Notes under the pieces: model-generated | The model's database searches: none | Told to the model about the DNA's origin: nothing | The model's input: the letters and a program-made list of their open reading frames with translations, nothing else | Translations under genes and position numbers: made by a program | DNA from: Burkholderiaceae bacterium | GTDB taxonomy: Bacteria > Pseudomonadota > Gammaproteobacteria > Burkholderiales > Burkholderiaceae_E | Reading direction: 5' to 3' | NCBI GenBank assembly: GCA_016710525.1 | Contig: JADJVQ010000053.1 | Coordinates: 1-60,365 of the forward strand | Length of the DNA: 60,365 bases | Part shown: one piece after another, positions 18,645 to 28,005 of the stretch | Position numbering within the stretch: position 1 is the stretch's first letter | Layout of the letters: each line of letters opens with the position of its first letter

Positions 18645-19505
18645 ATGCACGCCTCAGACGCCAAGACACATCCGCACATTCATCACCTCGACACGCTCGC
18701 CCGCCGCGAGATCATCGACTTCGGCGAGGGCAGCCTGTGCTGGCGCGGCTTCGGCAGCGGCCCGCCGGTGATCCTGCTGCACGGCGGGCACGGCAGCTGG
18801 CGGCACTGGGTGAACAACATCGAGGCCCTGGCGGCCACCCACACGGTCTGGGTGGCCGACATGCCCGGGTATGGCGATTCGGACAAGCCCGGTCCGGACA
18901 ACACCATGGCCGCCCTGGTGGCGGCCCTGCAGACCTCGCTCGATGCGCTGGTCGGCCCGCAGGCAGAGATCGATGTCGTAGGTTTTTCGTTCGGCGGCCT
19001 GGTCGCCGTCAATCTCGCGGCCCAGCGCGGCCACGTCCGGCGCCTGGCAGTGATGGGCCCGGCCGGCCACGGCGGGCGGCGCCGTCCGCGCGGCGAATTG
19101 CAGGCCTGGAAGGCGGCGCTGCGCGATCCCGACCCGGCCGCGCTGGTGACGGTGATGCGCCACAACCTGGGCGTGCACATGCTGCACGACACCCGGCGGA
19201 TCGATGCGCTGGCGCTGGCGGTGCACACCGAGTCGTGCCTGAGCACGCGCTTCCGGAGCAAGGAAATCTCGCGCTCCGGCGGGCTGCATGCCGCGCTGGA
19301 TCGCTGTCCGATGCCGATCCTGCTGGCCTGGGGGGAGCATGACGTGACTGCCGATCCGCAGGCGCTGGCCCGTGAGCTGGCCCACGGCCGCGAAGGCCGT
19401 CAGGCGCACATCGTCGAGCATGCCGGCCACTGGGTGCAGTACGAAGGCGCGGCGACGATCAATCGGCTGCTGGTGGAATTCCTGGCGGTGCCGGCCGGCA
19501 CCTGA
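18645..19505 (+). CDS. Alpha/beta-fold hydrolase
   Basis: A 286-residue enzyme. The oxyanion region is VILLHGGHGSW (residues 45-55), the nucleophile elbow is GFSFGG near residue 114 (Ser116), the acid is in WGEHD near residue 230, and the catalytic His is in EHAGHWVQYEGA near residue 262. The DMPGYGDSDKP block is typical of C-C bond or ester hydrolases (MhpC/BphD-like). No aromatic catabolic genes are close, so substrate is open. It is a stand-alone gene convergent with ubiB. Confidence 0.83.
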   Translation: MHASDAKTHPHIHHLDTLARREIIDFGEGSLCWRGFGSGPPVILLHGGHGSWRHWVNNIEALAATHTVWVADMPGYGDSDKPGPDNTMAALVAALQTSLDALVGPQAEIDVVGFSFGGLVAVNLAAQRGHVRRLAVMGPAGHGGRRRPRGELQAWKAALRDPDPAALVTVMRHNLGVHMLHDTRRIDALALAVHTESCLSTRFRSKEISRSGGLHAALDRCPMPILLAWGEHDVTADPQALARELAHGREGRQAHIVEHAGHWVQYEGAATINRLLVEFLAVPAGT

Positions 19506-19540
19506 ATCGCGGTTCGATCGTCGCGGGCGACTCGGTCGCG

Positions 19541-21109
19541 TCAGATCAGCATCAGCAGCAGCAGCGCGACCGCCACGGCCGCGAGCACGCTGGCCGCGCC
19601 GGCCAGCACGCTCAGCCAGCGCCGCGAACGCCGGGTTTCGATGACCAGTGCCTGTGCCCACGCCGGCACTTCTTCGCTGGCGCCCGGCGCCGCATGCCGG
19701 GCGAGCGCCGCGTGCACCAGCCGCGGAATCTGCGGCAGGGTCTGGGCCCACTGCGTGGCCTCGCGCTCGAACCGCTCCTTGAGCGCGGCCGGTCCGATGC
19801 GCTCCATCATCCAGCGTTCGAGGAACGGCTTGGCGGTGACCCACAGATCCAGGTCGGGATCGAGCTGGCGGCCCAGGCCCTCGATGTTGAGCAGGGTCTT
19901 TTGCAGCAGCACCAGCTGCGGCTGGATCTCGACATCGAAGCGCCGCGAGGCCTGGAACAGGCGCATCAGCACCAGGCCCAGCGACAGCTCTTTCAGAGGC
20001 CGGTCGAAGAACGGCTCGCAGCAGGCGCGCACCGCCGACTCGAGCTCCTCGACGCGCGTGTGGCGCGGCACCCAGCCCGACTCGACATGCAGCTCGGCGA
20101 CCCGGCGGTAGTCGCGCCGGAAGAACGCCAGGAAGTTCTGAGCCAGGTAATTCTTGTCGAACTCGGACAGCGTGCCGACGATGCCGAAGTCGAGCGCGAT
20201 GTAACGGTTGAAATCGGCGCCGTCCCGGCCCACCAGGATGTTTCCCGGGTGCATGTCGGCATGGAAGAAGCCATGGCGGAACACCTGCGTGAAGAAGATT
20301 TCCACGCCCTCGCGCGAGAGTTTCTTCAGGTCGATGCCAGCCTCGCGCATCTCGTCCATGCGCCCGATCGGGATGCCGTGCATGCGCTCCATCGTCAGCA
20401 CATTCACCGCGCAGGCGGTCCAGTACATCTCGGGCACGCGCAGCAGGCCCGAATCGGCGAAGTTGCGCCGCAGCTGGTTGGCGTTGGCGCCTTCGCGGAT
20501 CAGGTCGAGCTCGTCGTGCAGGTAGTGGTCGAACTCGTCGATGACCTCGAGCGGGCGCAGCCGGCGCGCATCGGCCGAGACCCGGGTGAGCAGCGAGCCG
20601 AAGGTGCGCAACAGCGACAGGTCGCGCTCGATGATGTGGGCCATGCCGGGGCGCAGCACCTTGACCGCGACCGGCCGGCCGTCGTGCAGCCGCGCGAAAT
20701 GGACCTGCGCGATCGAAGCCGAGGCGACCGGCGTGGCGTCGAACTCGGAATAGACCTCGGCGATCTTGCGGCCCAGGCCGCGCTCGATCTCGGCGATCGC
20801 ATCCTGCCCCGGAAAGGGCGGCACGCGATCCTGCAGCCGGGCGAGTTCGTCGGCGATGTCGGTGGGCATCAGGTCGCGCCGGGTCGAGAGCACCTGGCCG
20901 AACTTGACGAAGATCGGCCCCAGGCTTTCCAGCGCTTCACGCAGCCGCTGGCCGCGAGGTGTCTCGAGGCGGCGGCCCAGCCGCAGCATGCGCGCGAGCG
21001 CCAGCGAGCTGCGGGTGCCCAGCGTCGCGGCTGCGCCCGTGGCGGCGATCTCGTCCAGGCCATGGCGCCAGACGACATAGGTGATTCGGGCAAGGCGGAA
21101 AAGGCGCAC
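19541..21109 (-). CDS. ubiB: UbiB-type atypical kinase/ATPase for ubiquinone synthesis
   Basis: A 522-residue ADCK/ABC1 family protein needed for aerobic ubiquinone production. The KxGQ motif (FVKFGQVLSTRRDLMP) lies near residue 72, the Ala-rich loop ASASIAQVHFA near 130, and the catalytic loop FHADMHPGNI near 285. Two hydrophobic segments at the C terminus anchor it in the inner membrane. The start codon is GTG. In many proteobacteria it follows ubiE-ubiJ; here it stands alone. A long intergenic link to the metalloprotease start is 108 bases. Confidence 0.93.
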   Translation of the reverse strand: MRLFRLARITYVVWRHGLDEIAATGAAATLGTRSSLALARMLRLGRRLETPRGQRLREALESLGPIFVKFGQVLSTRRDLMPTDIADELARLQDRVPPFPGQDAIAEIERGLGRKIAEVYSEFDATPVASASIAQVHFARLHDGRPVAVKVLRPGMAHIIERDLSLLRTFGSLLTRVSADARRLRPLEVIDEFDHYLHDELDLIREGANANQLRRNFADSGLLRVPEMYWTACAVNVLTMERMHGIPIGRMDEMREAGIDLKKLSREGVEIFFTQVFRHGFFHADMHPGNILVGRDGADFNRYIALDFGIVGTLSEFDKNYLAQNFLAFFRRDYRRVAELHVESGWVPRHTRVEELESAVRACCEPFFDRPLKELSLGLVLMRLFQASRRFDVEIQPQLVLLQKTLLNIEGLGRQLDPDLDLWVTAKPFLERWMMERIGPAALKERFEREATQWAQTLPQIPRLVHAALARHAAPGASEEVPAWAQALVIETRRSRRWLSVLAGAASVLAAVAVALLLLMLI

Positions 21110-21217
21110 GCACGGATTCTAGTCCAGTGACCGGCCGGCCCGCGCTGCGCCCTTTGCCGATCCTGGCTCGATCCCGCTTACCATCCTCGTTTCGGCGTCT
21201 TCGCAGGATCATTGCCC

Positions 21218-24025
21218 ATGTCCCGTTTTCCCTGGTGCGCACTGGCGGTCTCGCTGATTGCCGCGCTCGGTGGCTGTGCTTCGCTGACCCCCGGCAAGGT
21301 GCCCGCCGCGGCGGGCGCCGCGCTGCCGCCGGCCTCCACCTCGGCGGTCGGGGCGGCGGGCGCCCCGGCGCCGCTTGCGCCCGCCCTGCCGGGTGCCGGC
21401 CCCAGCCCCAGCCGGCCGGGCGCCGTGCCGGCGCCGGCCACCGCCAACCCCACCGCGCCCCGTGCCGCGGCCCCGCCGGTCGCGGCACGCCCGCCGTTTG
21501 CCGACGTCGTCAAGGACGCCCGGCGCGTCGAGGGCCTGTTCACGGTCTGGCAGAAGGACGAGAAGGTCTGGCTGGAACTGATGCCGGCCCAGTTCGACAA
21601 GCCCTTCCTGCTGGCGGCTTCGCGCACCACCGGGCTGGGCGAGCGTGGCCTGTATCCGCATTGGACCCTGGGCCGATACGTCGTGACGTTTCGCCGCATC
21701 CACGGCACGGTGCAACTGCTGGCACGCAATACCCGCTTCGATGCCGAGGGCGATGCGGGCATGGCGCGCGCGGTTCGGCTGAGCTTCTCGGACAGCCTGC
21801 TCGGCGCGGCCACGGTCGCCAGCGCCGAGCATCCGGAGCGCAAGTCGGTGCTGATCGAGCTCTCGCCGATCCTGATCGCCGACCTGCCGCAGCTCTCGCG
21901 CAGCCTCGAGGCGCAGTTCCGCATCGGCTATTCGTTCGATCAGCGCAATTCGTTCTTCAAACCGGTGCGCGTCGACCGCGATGCCGCGATATTCGAAGTC
22001 ACGGCGCACTACATGGTGCCGCGCCTGCCGGCCCCGCCAAGCGGCGCGCTCGCGCCGGGTGCGCCGGTGCCGAGCACGCCGCGCAACCTCGAGGACGCGC
22101 GCAGCTTCTTCATCGATTACCAGTACAGCCTGGCCGCATTGCCCGATCCGCCGATGCCCAAGCGCAAGGCCGACCCGCGGATCGGCCATTTCATCCAGTC
22201 GACCTTCGATTTCGGCAACCCGGCCGATCGCGAGCCGCGCCGCTATTGGATCAACCGGTGGCGCCTCGAGAAGAAAGACCCCGCGGCCGAGCTCTCCGAG
22301 CCCGTCAAGCCGATCGTGTTCTGGATCGACCGCAATACGCCGCAGCGCTATCGGCAGGCGATTGCCGAAGGGGTGCTCGAATGGAACCGGGCGTTCGAGA
22401 AGATCGGCTTCAAGAATGCCATCCAGGCCCCGATCGAACCCGAGGATGCGCCGATGGATCTGGCGGGCCTGAAGCACGCATCGATCCGCTGGTTCGTGGA
22501 CAGCGACGACGGCGCCCTGGCGATCGGGCCGTCGGTGGTCGATCCCCGTACCGGCGAGATCCTCGATGCCGACATCGCGATTTCCGACAACTGGGCCCGG
22601 CTGTCGCGCCGAGTCGCGCGCGAGCAGACGGCGGGCCCCGTCCGCGGTTCGCATGCCGGCCACGACCATGCGACCGACTCAGGCCTGCGCGGGCGCGAAG
22701 GCGCGATCGGCGACGGACCGGCGTGCACCTATGCGGGTGATGCGATGGCCGAGCTCGACTTCACGCTGGGCCTGCTCGAATCCCGCGGCGAGGTCGATCC
22801 CGACGGCCCGCAGGCCGAGGAGATCGTCGCGCAGGTGCTCAAGGATGTGGTGATGCACGAGGTCGGCCACACGCTGGGGCTGCGCCACAACTTCCGGGCT
22901 TCGACGGCGGTGCCCTTTGCGCGCTTGAACCTGCCGGCTTACACCCGCGTCAATGGCCTGTCGGGTTCGGTGATGGACTACAACGCCTTCAACCTGCCGC
23001 TGGAAGGCGAGCCTCTGGGCCACATCGCGATGAGCACGCTGGGGGCTTATGACTATTGGGCCGTCGAGTACGCCTATCGGCCGCTGCCGGCCGATGGCGA
23101 AGCCGAGGCGCTGGCCCGCATCGCGGCGCGTGCCGGCGAACCCGCACTGGCCTATGGCACCGACGAGGAGACCTCGGCGGGTTACGACCCCCAGGTCAAT
23201 CAGCGCGATCTGGGCGACGATCCTCTGGCCTTTGCCAGCCGCCGGCTCAAGCTGTCGCGCGAGCTGTGGTCGCGGCTGCAGAGCCGGCCGCTGGCCACGG
23301 GTACCAGCTATGGCCGGCTGCGCCAGAACTTCGAGAGCGGCCTGCGCCAGTTCGATCTGGCCGCGGAGCTGGCCGCCAAGCACGTCGGCGGCGTCAACTA
23401 CTACCGCGACCTGGCCGGCGACTCGCGGGCTTCGTTCGTGCCGGTGCCCGTGGCGCGCCAGCGCGAGGCGCTGGCCCTGCTGGCGCGCGAAGTATTTTCG
23501 GCACAGGCGATGGTCATCGATCCCGCGCTGGCCTCGCGGCTGTCGCAGGACGCGCTGGACCGCGGGTATGCGCCGCCCTCGCTGCCCGGCCTGCCGCAGG
23601 CGGTGCTGGCCATGCAGCGTCGCCTGCTCGATCGGCTGATGGGCGACCCGGTGCTCGCACGGATCCAGGAGAGCGAGTCGACACTGGCGCCCACCGGTGA
23701 CCGGATGCGCCTGCCCGAGCTCTTCGACACCTTGAATGGCGCGATCTGGCAGGAGCTGGCCAGTGGTTCCGACATCGGTGCGCCGCGGCGCATGCTGCAG
23801 CGCGAACACGTGCGCAAGCTGGTGGGCCTGCTGGTGCGCCCGGCGACCAGCGTGCCCGCGGATGCCCGTTCACTGGCGCGCTCCGACGTGCTGGCCCTGG
23901 CCGATCGGATCGGCGTGGCGCTGCGCGGACGCCAGTTGTCGCGTGAAGCGCGGGCCCACCTGGACGAGACCCAGGCAACCCTGCGCGATGCGCTCAAGGC
24001 CAGCCTGCTGCGAAGCGCCGGCTAG
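21218..24025 (+). CDS. Zinc-dependent metalloprotease, DUF5117/DUF4953 family, lipoprotein
   Basis: A 935-residue protein with a lipoprotein signal (ALGGCASL, Cys at about residue 23) and then a low-complexity Ala/Pro/Gly linker to residue 90. Residues 100-320 fit DUF5117 and the following block fits DUF4953; the zinc site is HEVGHTLGLRHNF near residue 545. A central GHDHATDSG insertion is His-rich. The family degrades protein in the periplasm or on the outer membrane, but natural substrates are not known. I prefer the ATG at 21218 to the TTG two codons upstream. It is divergent from ubiB and convergent with ttcA. Confidence 0.87.
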   Translation: MSRFPWCALAVSLIAALGGCASLTPGKVPAAAGAALPPASTSAVGAAGAPAPLAPALPGAGPSPSRPGAVPAPATANPTAPRAAAPPVAARPPFADVVKDARRVEGLFTVWQKDEKVWLELMPAQFDKPFLLAASRTTGLGERGLYPHWTLGRYVVTFRRIHGTVQLLARNTRFDAEGDAGMARAVRLSFSDSLLGAATVASAEHPERKSVLIELSPILIADLPQLSRSLEAQFRIGYSFDQRNSFFKPVRVDRDAAIFEVTAHYMVPRLPAPPSGALAPGAPVPSTPRNLEDARSFFIDYQYSLAALPDPPMPKRKADPRIGHFIQSTFDFGNPADREPRRYWINRWRLEKKDPAAELSEPVKPIVFWIDRNTPQRYRQAIAEGVLEWNRAFEKIGFKNAIQAPIEPEDAPMDLAGLKHASIRWFVDSDDGALAIGPSVVDPRTGEILDADIAISDNWARLSRRVAREQTAGPVRGSHAGHDHATDSGLRGREGAIGDGPACTYAGDAMAELDFTLGLLESRGEVDPDGPQAEEIVAQVLKDVVMHEVGHTLGLRHNFRASTAVPFARLNLPAYTRVNGLSGSVMDYNAFNLPLEGEPLGHIAMSTLGAYDYWAVEYAYRPLPADGEAEALARIAARAGEPALAYGTDEETSAGYDPQVNQRDLGDDPLAFASRRLKLSRELWSRLQSRPLATGTSYGRLRQNFESGLRQFDLAAELAAKHVGGVNYYRDLAGDSRASFVPVPVARQREALALLAREVFSAQAMVIDPALASRLSQDALDRGYAPPSLPGLPQAVLAMQRRLLDRLMGDPVLARIQESESTLAPTGDRMRLPELFDTLNGAIWQELASGSDIGAPRRMLQREHVRKLVGLLVRPATSVPADARSLARSDVLALADRIGVALRGRQLSREARAHLDETQATLRDALKASLLRSAG

Positions 24026-24030
24026 TGCCT

Positions 24031-24072
24031 TCACACGTCGGGAAGGCACGCGCCCGGGCGCCCGTCGTGTGA
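24031..24072. terminator. Hairpin between the metalloprotease and ttcA
   Basis: TCACACGTCGGG (24031-24042) and CCCGTCGTGTGA (24061-24072) pair with one mismatch over an 18-base loop that itself holds CGCCCGGGCG. Two convergent genes end on either side, so it fits a shared terminator. A T tract is absent. Confidence 0.5.
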
Positions 24073-24078
24073 ACCAGC

Positions 24079-25002
24079 CTAGGTCGCGCGCGTCGGGCCT
24101 CGCATCAGCTGGATCGTCGCTTCGGCGGGCAGCGGGCTGGCCCGCGCGGCGGGCACGGCCTCGAACAGCGGATCGACATCGAAGGCGATGTCGCCATCGG
24201 GATGGGGTTCCCCGGTCGGCCCGGCTGCGCTGAAGTCGTATCGGTCGCGGTCCATCAGGTGCGAGGGTGTCACCCGCGACAGCGACGAAAAGATGTTCTC
24301 GACGCGCCCGGGATAGCGCTTCTCCCATTCGCGCATCAGCTGCTTGATCTCGCGGCGCTTGAGATTTTCCTGGGATCCGCACAGGTTGCACGGAATGATC
24401 GGGAAGGCGCGCCAGTCGGCGTACTCGATCAGGTCCTCCTCCTTCACATAGGCCAAGGGCCGGATCACGACATGGCGGCCGTCGTCGGACACCAGGCGCG
24501 GGGGCATCGCCTTCAGCTGGCCGCCGAAGAACATGTTCAGGAAGAAGGTCTCGAGGATGTCGTCGCGGTGGTGGCCCAGCGCGATGCGCGTGGCGCCCAG
24601 TTCGTCGGCCACCCGGTACAGGATGCCGCGGCGCAGCCTCGCGCACAGCGAGCACATCGTCTTGCCCTCCGGAATGACCCGGCGCACGATGCTGTAGGTG
24701 TCCTGGTTCTCGATGTGAAACGGCACCTCGAGTGCGCGCAGGTAATCGGGCAGCACATGCTCGGGAAAGCCCGGCTGCTTCTGGTCCAGGTTGACCGCGA
24801 CGATCTCGAAATCGATCGGCGCGCGCTCGCGCAGGGTCAGCAGCAGGTCGAGCAGCGCATAGCTGTCCTTGCCGCCCGACAGACACACCATCACCCGTTC
24901 GCCGGGGCCGATCATGTCGAAGTGGGCGATGGCTTCGCCGGTCAGCCGCAACAGGCGCTTGTGCAGCTTGTTGCGCTCGTAGGCCTGTTTCTCGGGCGTC
25001 AC
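24079..25002 (-). CDS. ttcA: tRNA 2-thiocytidine(32) synthetase TtcA
   Basis: A 307-residue PP-loop enzyme that thiolates C32 of certain tRNAs using an iron-sulfur cluster. The ATP pyrophosphatase loop SGGKDS is at about residue 42-47. The two Cys pairs CSLC (near 118) and CNLC (near 206) are present and bind the cluster. Length and motifs match the TtcA family. It is the last gene of an SDR-folB-ttcA operon; the gap to folB is 42 bases. The combination of folate and tRNA genes is conserved in Burkholderiales. Confidence 0.94.
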   Translation of the reverse strand: MTPEKQAYERNKLHKRLLRLTGEAIAHFDMIGPGERVMVCLSGGKDSYALLDLLLTLRERAPIDFEIVAVNLDQKQPGFPEHVLPDYLRALEVPFHIENQDTYSIVRRVIPEGKTMCSLCARLRRGILYRVADELGATRIALGHHRDDILETFFLNMFFGGQLKAMPPRLVSDDGRHVVIRPLAYVKEEDLIEYADWRAFPIIPCNLCGSQENLKRREIKQLMREWEKRYPGRVENIFSSLSRVTPSHLMDRDRYDFSAAGPTGEPHPDGDIAFDVDPLFEAVPAARASPLPAEATIQLMRGPTRAT

Positions 25003-25044
25003 GTCGTGTTTCCTGGTGGGGCGGGCGGTCGGCGCGCCCAGGGT

Positions 25045-25440
25045 TCAGGCAGCCGGTCGGAACTGGAGCACTTCGATGCCCACCGCGCGGCAGTCGGGAT
25101 AGACATCGGGCTTTTGGGTGCGCACCCGGACCGCCCGCACCGAGGGCTGCTCGAGGCAAAGCGCGACGATGCCGTCGAGCAGGGTCTCCTGCAGGTTGAA
25201 GTGCCGCGACTGCGCCCAGGCGATCACGCCGCGCCGGATGAAGTCGTAGTCGAGCACCTCGGCCACTTCGTCGTTCAGCGCCGTGGAGTGGGCCATCGGC
25301 ACGAACAGATCGACATCGATGATGACCCGCTGCGGGGCCTCGCGCTCGAAGTCGTGGAATCCGATCGACAGGTCGAGCGAAAACTCATGCAGGAAGATGC
25401 GCCGGCAGTCCGCCAGGCGGGGATCGAGCAGCTCAGTCAC
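25045..25440 (-). CDS. folB: Dihydroneopterin aldolase
   Basis: A 131-residue protein of the folB/T-fold family that cleaves 7,8-dihydroneopterin to 6-hydroxymethyl-dihydropterin in folate synthesis. FHDFEREAPQRVIIDVDLFV at residues 28-48 holds the N-terminal sheet and Glu ligand; LNLQETL-like HFNLQETLLDGIVALCL and a C-terminal VRVRTQKPDV complete the fold. It overlaps the upstream SDR gene by 4 bases, so translation is coupled. Whether it is DHNA or the related epimerase cannot be told, but the folate context favours the aldolase. Confidence 0.85.
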   Translation of the reverse strand: MTELLDPRLADCRRIFLHEFSLDLSIGFHDFEREAPQRVIIDVDLFVPMAHSTALNDEVAEVLDYDFIRRGVIAWAQSRHFNLQETLLDGIVALCLEQPSVRAVRVRTQKPDVYPDCRAVGIEVLQFRPAA

Positions 25441-26273
25441 TTGGGAGGATCCCCGGTCAGGTACATCACGTCACGCGGCAGGGGCACCAGGTGCTGGCCG
25501 CCATCGACCGTCAGGTTCACGCCGGTGATCGCCGGCGCGTCGGCCAGGAAGACCACCGCATCGGCGATGTCCCCGGGGGTGGAGGAGCGGCCCAGCGGCG
25601 TTTGCCGATGGGCCTGTTCGAAGTCTTTCGCGCTCTGGTCGCCCGAGCGCAGCGTGATGCCCGGCGACACCGCCACCACCCGCAGCACCGGCGCGAAGGC
25701 CATCGCCAGCATCCGGGTGGCGCTGTGCAGCGCGGCCTTGGACAGCGTGTACGACAGGAAGTCCGGGTTCAGGTTCTCGAGCTTCTGGTCGAGCACATTG
25801 ACGATCACGCCGCGGCGCGCGGCATCGGGCCGGCCGGCGTGCAGCGCATGCAGGCGCCGCGCCAGCAGCAGCGGGGCGGCCAGGTTGGGCGCCATGTGCG
25901 CCTGCAGCTGTGCATAGGCGAAGGTCTCGGGCCGGTCGGGCTCGAAGCGCGAGGCATTGTTGACCACGCAGTCCAGCCCGCCCAGCCCGGCGCAGGCGGC
26001 CTCGAACAGGGCCATCACCGAGGCTTCGTCGGCCAGATCGGCCTGCACCGCCACCGAACGCCGGCCCAGGGCCCGGATGTCGGCGACGGTGGCCAGCGCC
26101 TGCTGCTGCGAGCGGCCGAAGTGCACCGCGATGTCCCAGCCGGCCCGTGCCAGCGCCAGCGCGATCTCGCGGCCCAGGCGCTGCGCGCCACCGGTGACCA
26201 GCGCACGGCGCGGCTGCGCGCTGCCTGGGGAGGCGGCATCGTCGTGGGCGGAAGTGGCGGTCGGTGCGGGCAC
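25437..26273 (-). CDS. SDR-family oxidoreductase, probable pteridine reductase (FolM/PTR1-like)
   Basis: About 278 residues of Rossmann fold with RALVTGGAQRLGREIALALARAG at the N terminus, NNASRFEPD and the YTLSK catalytic Tyr-Lys pair near residue 200. TGGAQRLG resembles the TGAAKRLG of pteridine reductases, and the gene overlaps folB, so a role in reducing pterins is likely. No ATG is available in frame ahead of the TGG motif; the GTG at 26273 is my best guess and leaves a 30-residue disordered leader. The next upstream gene is the divergent midA-like one. Confidence 0.75.
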   Translation of the reverse strand: MPAPTATSAHDDAASPGSAQPRRALVTGGAQRLGREIALALARAGWDIAVHFGRSQQQALATVADIRALGRRSVAVQADLADEASVMALFEAACAGLGGLDCVVNNASRFEPDRPETFAYAQLQAHMAPNLAAPLLLARRLHALHAGRPDAARRGVIVNVLDQKLENLNPDFLSYTLSKAALHSATRMLAMAFAPVLRVVAVSPGITLRSGDQSAKDFEQAHRQTPLGRSSTPGDIADAVVFLADAPAITGVNLTVDGGQHLVPLPRDVMYLTGDPPK

Positions 26274-26381
26274 GCTGGCGGGTGTCGGGCTTGGATCGTG
26301 CCCGCGCGGGCACGTCGAGTGCCCATGCGGGCGGGCGGGCGCCAGTTTAACGGGAATCGCCGATCCCACACTGCTCGTAGA

Positions 26382-27716
26382 ATGCCGGGCATGCGCTCCC
26401 AGGCCGCCCTCCCTTCGCCGCCGCCCGATGCCCTCGCTGCCAGCCAGGCCTTGGCTTCGCGCATTGCGCAGCGCATCCGGCTGCGCGGCGGCTGGATCGG
26501 CCTGGACGAGTACATGGCGATGGCGCTGTACGAACCGCAGCTGGGCTACTACGCCGGCGGCAGCCGCAAGTTCGGTGGCGCTGGCGACTTCGTCACCGCG
26601 CCCGAACTGTGCACGCTGTTCGGCGCCTGCCTGGCGCGCCAGTGCGCCCAGTGGTTCGAGTCCTGCGCCCACCGCGTGGTCGAGTTCGGCGCCGGCTCAG
26701 GCGCGCTGGCCGTTCAGGTGCTTGGCGAACTCGACCGGCTGGGCTTCACCGACACCGAATACCTGATCGTCGAACTGTCCGGCGAACTGGCGCAACGCCA
26801 GCGCGAGCGAATCGCGCGCGAGCTGCCCCAGGCGCTGGCACGGGTGCGCTGGCTGGCCGTCTGGCCGGACGCCATCGACGGCGTGGTGCTGGCCAACGAA
26901 CTGCTCGACGCGATGCCGGTGCGCGCCTTCGCCCGGGTGCCCGGCGCGAGCGGGCAGCCCGCACGGGTGATGGAGCGGGGCGTGGCGCTGGCCCGGGCAG
27001 GGGCAGGGGCAAGGCGATGAGCCCATCGAGCGGCCTGCCTTCGAATGGGCGCTGCGCGAGGCATCGCCGGAGTTCGCGCAGCGAGTGCTCGAGCGCCTGG
27101 CGCAGGGCTTCGCCGATGGCGGCCAGGCCGACGGGCCCTATCTGGGCGAAATCGGCGAGCAGGCCGAGCACTGGGTCACGCAGGCCGCGCAGCGGCTGGT
27201 GCGCGGCGCGATGCTGCTGATCGACTACGGTTTTTCGCGACGGGAGTTCTACCATCCGCAACGCTCGATGGGCACCCTGATGTGCCACTATCGCCATCAT
27301 GCCCACGGCGATCCCTTCCTGTGGCCAGGGCTCCAGGACATCACCACCCACGTCGATTTCAGCGCGGTGGCGCACTGCGCAGTGGCGCAGGGACTGCAGC
27401 CGCTGGGCTTCGTGAACCAGGCACGGCTGCTGACAAGCCTCGGCCTGCTCGAGCGGCTGGTGCCGCCCGCACCTGCGACGGGTGCCTCGGACGGGCCGCC
27501 GCGGCGCCAGGCGGGCCAGCCGGGCCGGCCGGGGCGCCAGCCGGTGCGGCCGAGCGGCAGCTGGCGTGGGCGCGCCTGGCGCAGTCGGTGCAGGTGTTGT
27601 TGTCGGAGGCGGAAATGGGCGAACTCTTCAAGGCGGTGGCCTTCGGGCGCGGCGTGGGCGCCGAGGCGATGGGGTTCGAACGCGGCGACCGGATGGCCAC
27701 GCTGGTGGCCTCCTGA
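26382..27716 (+). pseudogene. MidA-like SAM-dependent methyltransferase, broken by two compensating frameshifts
   Basis: The first part (26382-27020) encodes a Rossmann methyltransferase of the MidA/NDUFAF7 class, with GYYAGGSRKFGGAGDFVTAPE, a glycine-rich VEFGAGSGALAVQVL, and VLANELLDAMPV. The frame shifts by +1 near 27000, inside a tandem GGGGCA run, and family sequence continues as GDEPIERPAFEWAL and MLLIDYGFSRREFYHP. Near 27530 the frame shifts back, ending with LSEAEMGELFKAVAFGRG and a stop at 27716. A stop at 27018 closes the first frame. Net change is zero, so either two real indels or two errors in GC-rich runs explain it. In mitochondria MidA methylates a complex I subunit; the bacterial target is unknown. 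Confidence 0.75.
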
Positions 27717-27804
27717 TGGCCAGCTGTCCGATGACCGCTGCGGCGGCACGCAAGCTCGACCGGGGCGCGCCACCGTGCCGCGGTCCCGGTTGCCGGAGAC
27801 CCGC

Positions 27805-27999
27805 ATGATCCGCTGGCTGCTGGTCACCGTGCTTGCGCTGGTGGTCTTCTCGGGCGTGATGCCGTGGCTGCGCAGGCTGGGCATGGGCCGCTTGCCTGGC
27901 GACCTGAATTTTCGGGCTTTCGGGCGCGACTGGTCCGTGCCGCTGGCCTCGACGATCCTGCTCTCGATGCTGGCCGCCGGCATCGCCCGCCTGCTCTGA
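27805..27999 (+). CDS. DUF2905 small membrane protein
   Basis: A 64-residue protein with two hydrophobic helices: MIRWLLVTVLALVVFSGVM and ASTILLSMLAAGIARLL. The central RRLGMGRLPGDLNFR is the hallmark of the DUF2905 family. GGAG lies about 8 bases before the ATG. It is followed 6 bases later by a methyltransferase gene, which suggests cotranscription. The role is unknown. Confidence 0.82.
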   Translation: MIRWLLVTVLALVVFSGVMPWLRRLGMGRLPGDLNFRAFGRDWSVPLASTILLSMLAAGIARLL

Positions 28000-28005
28000 T
28001 CTCCG

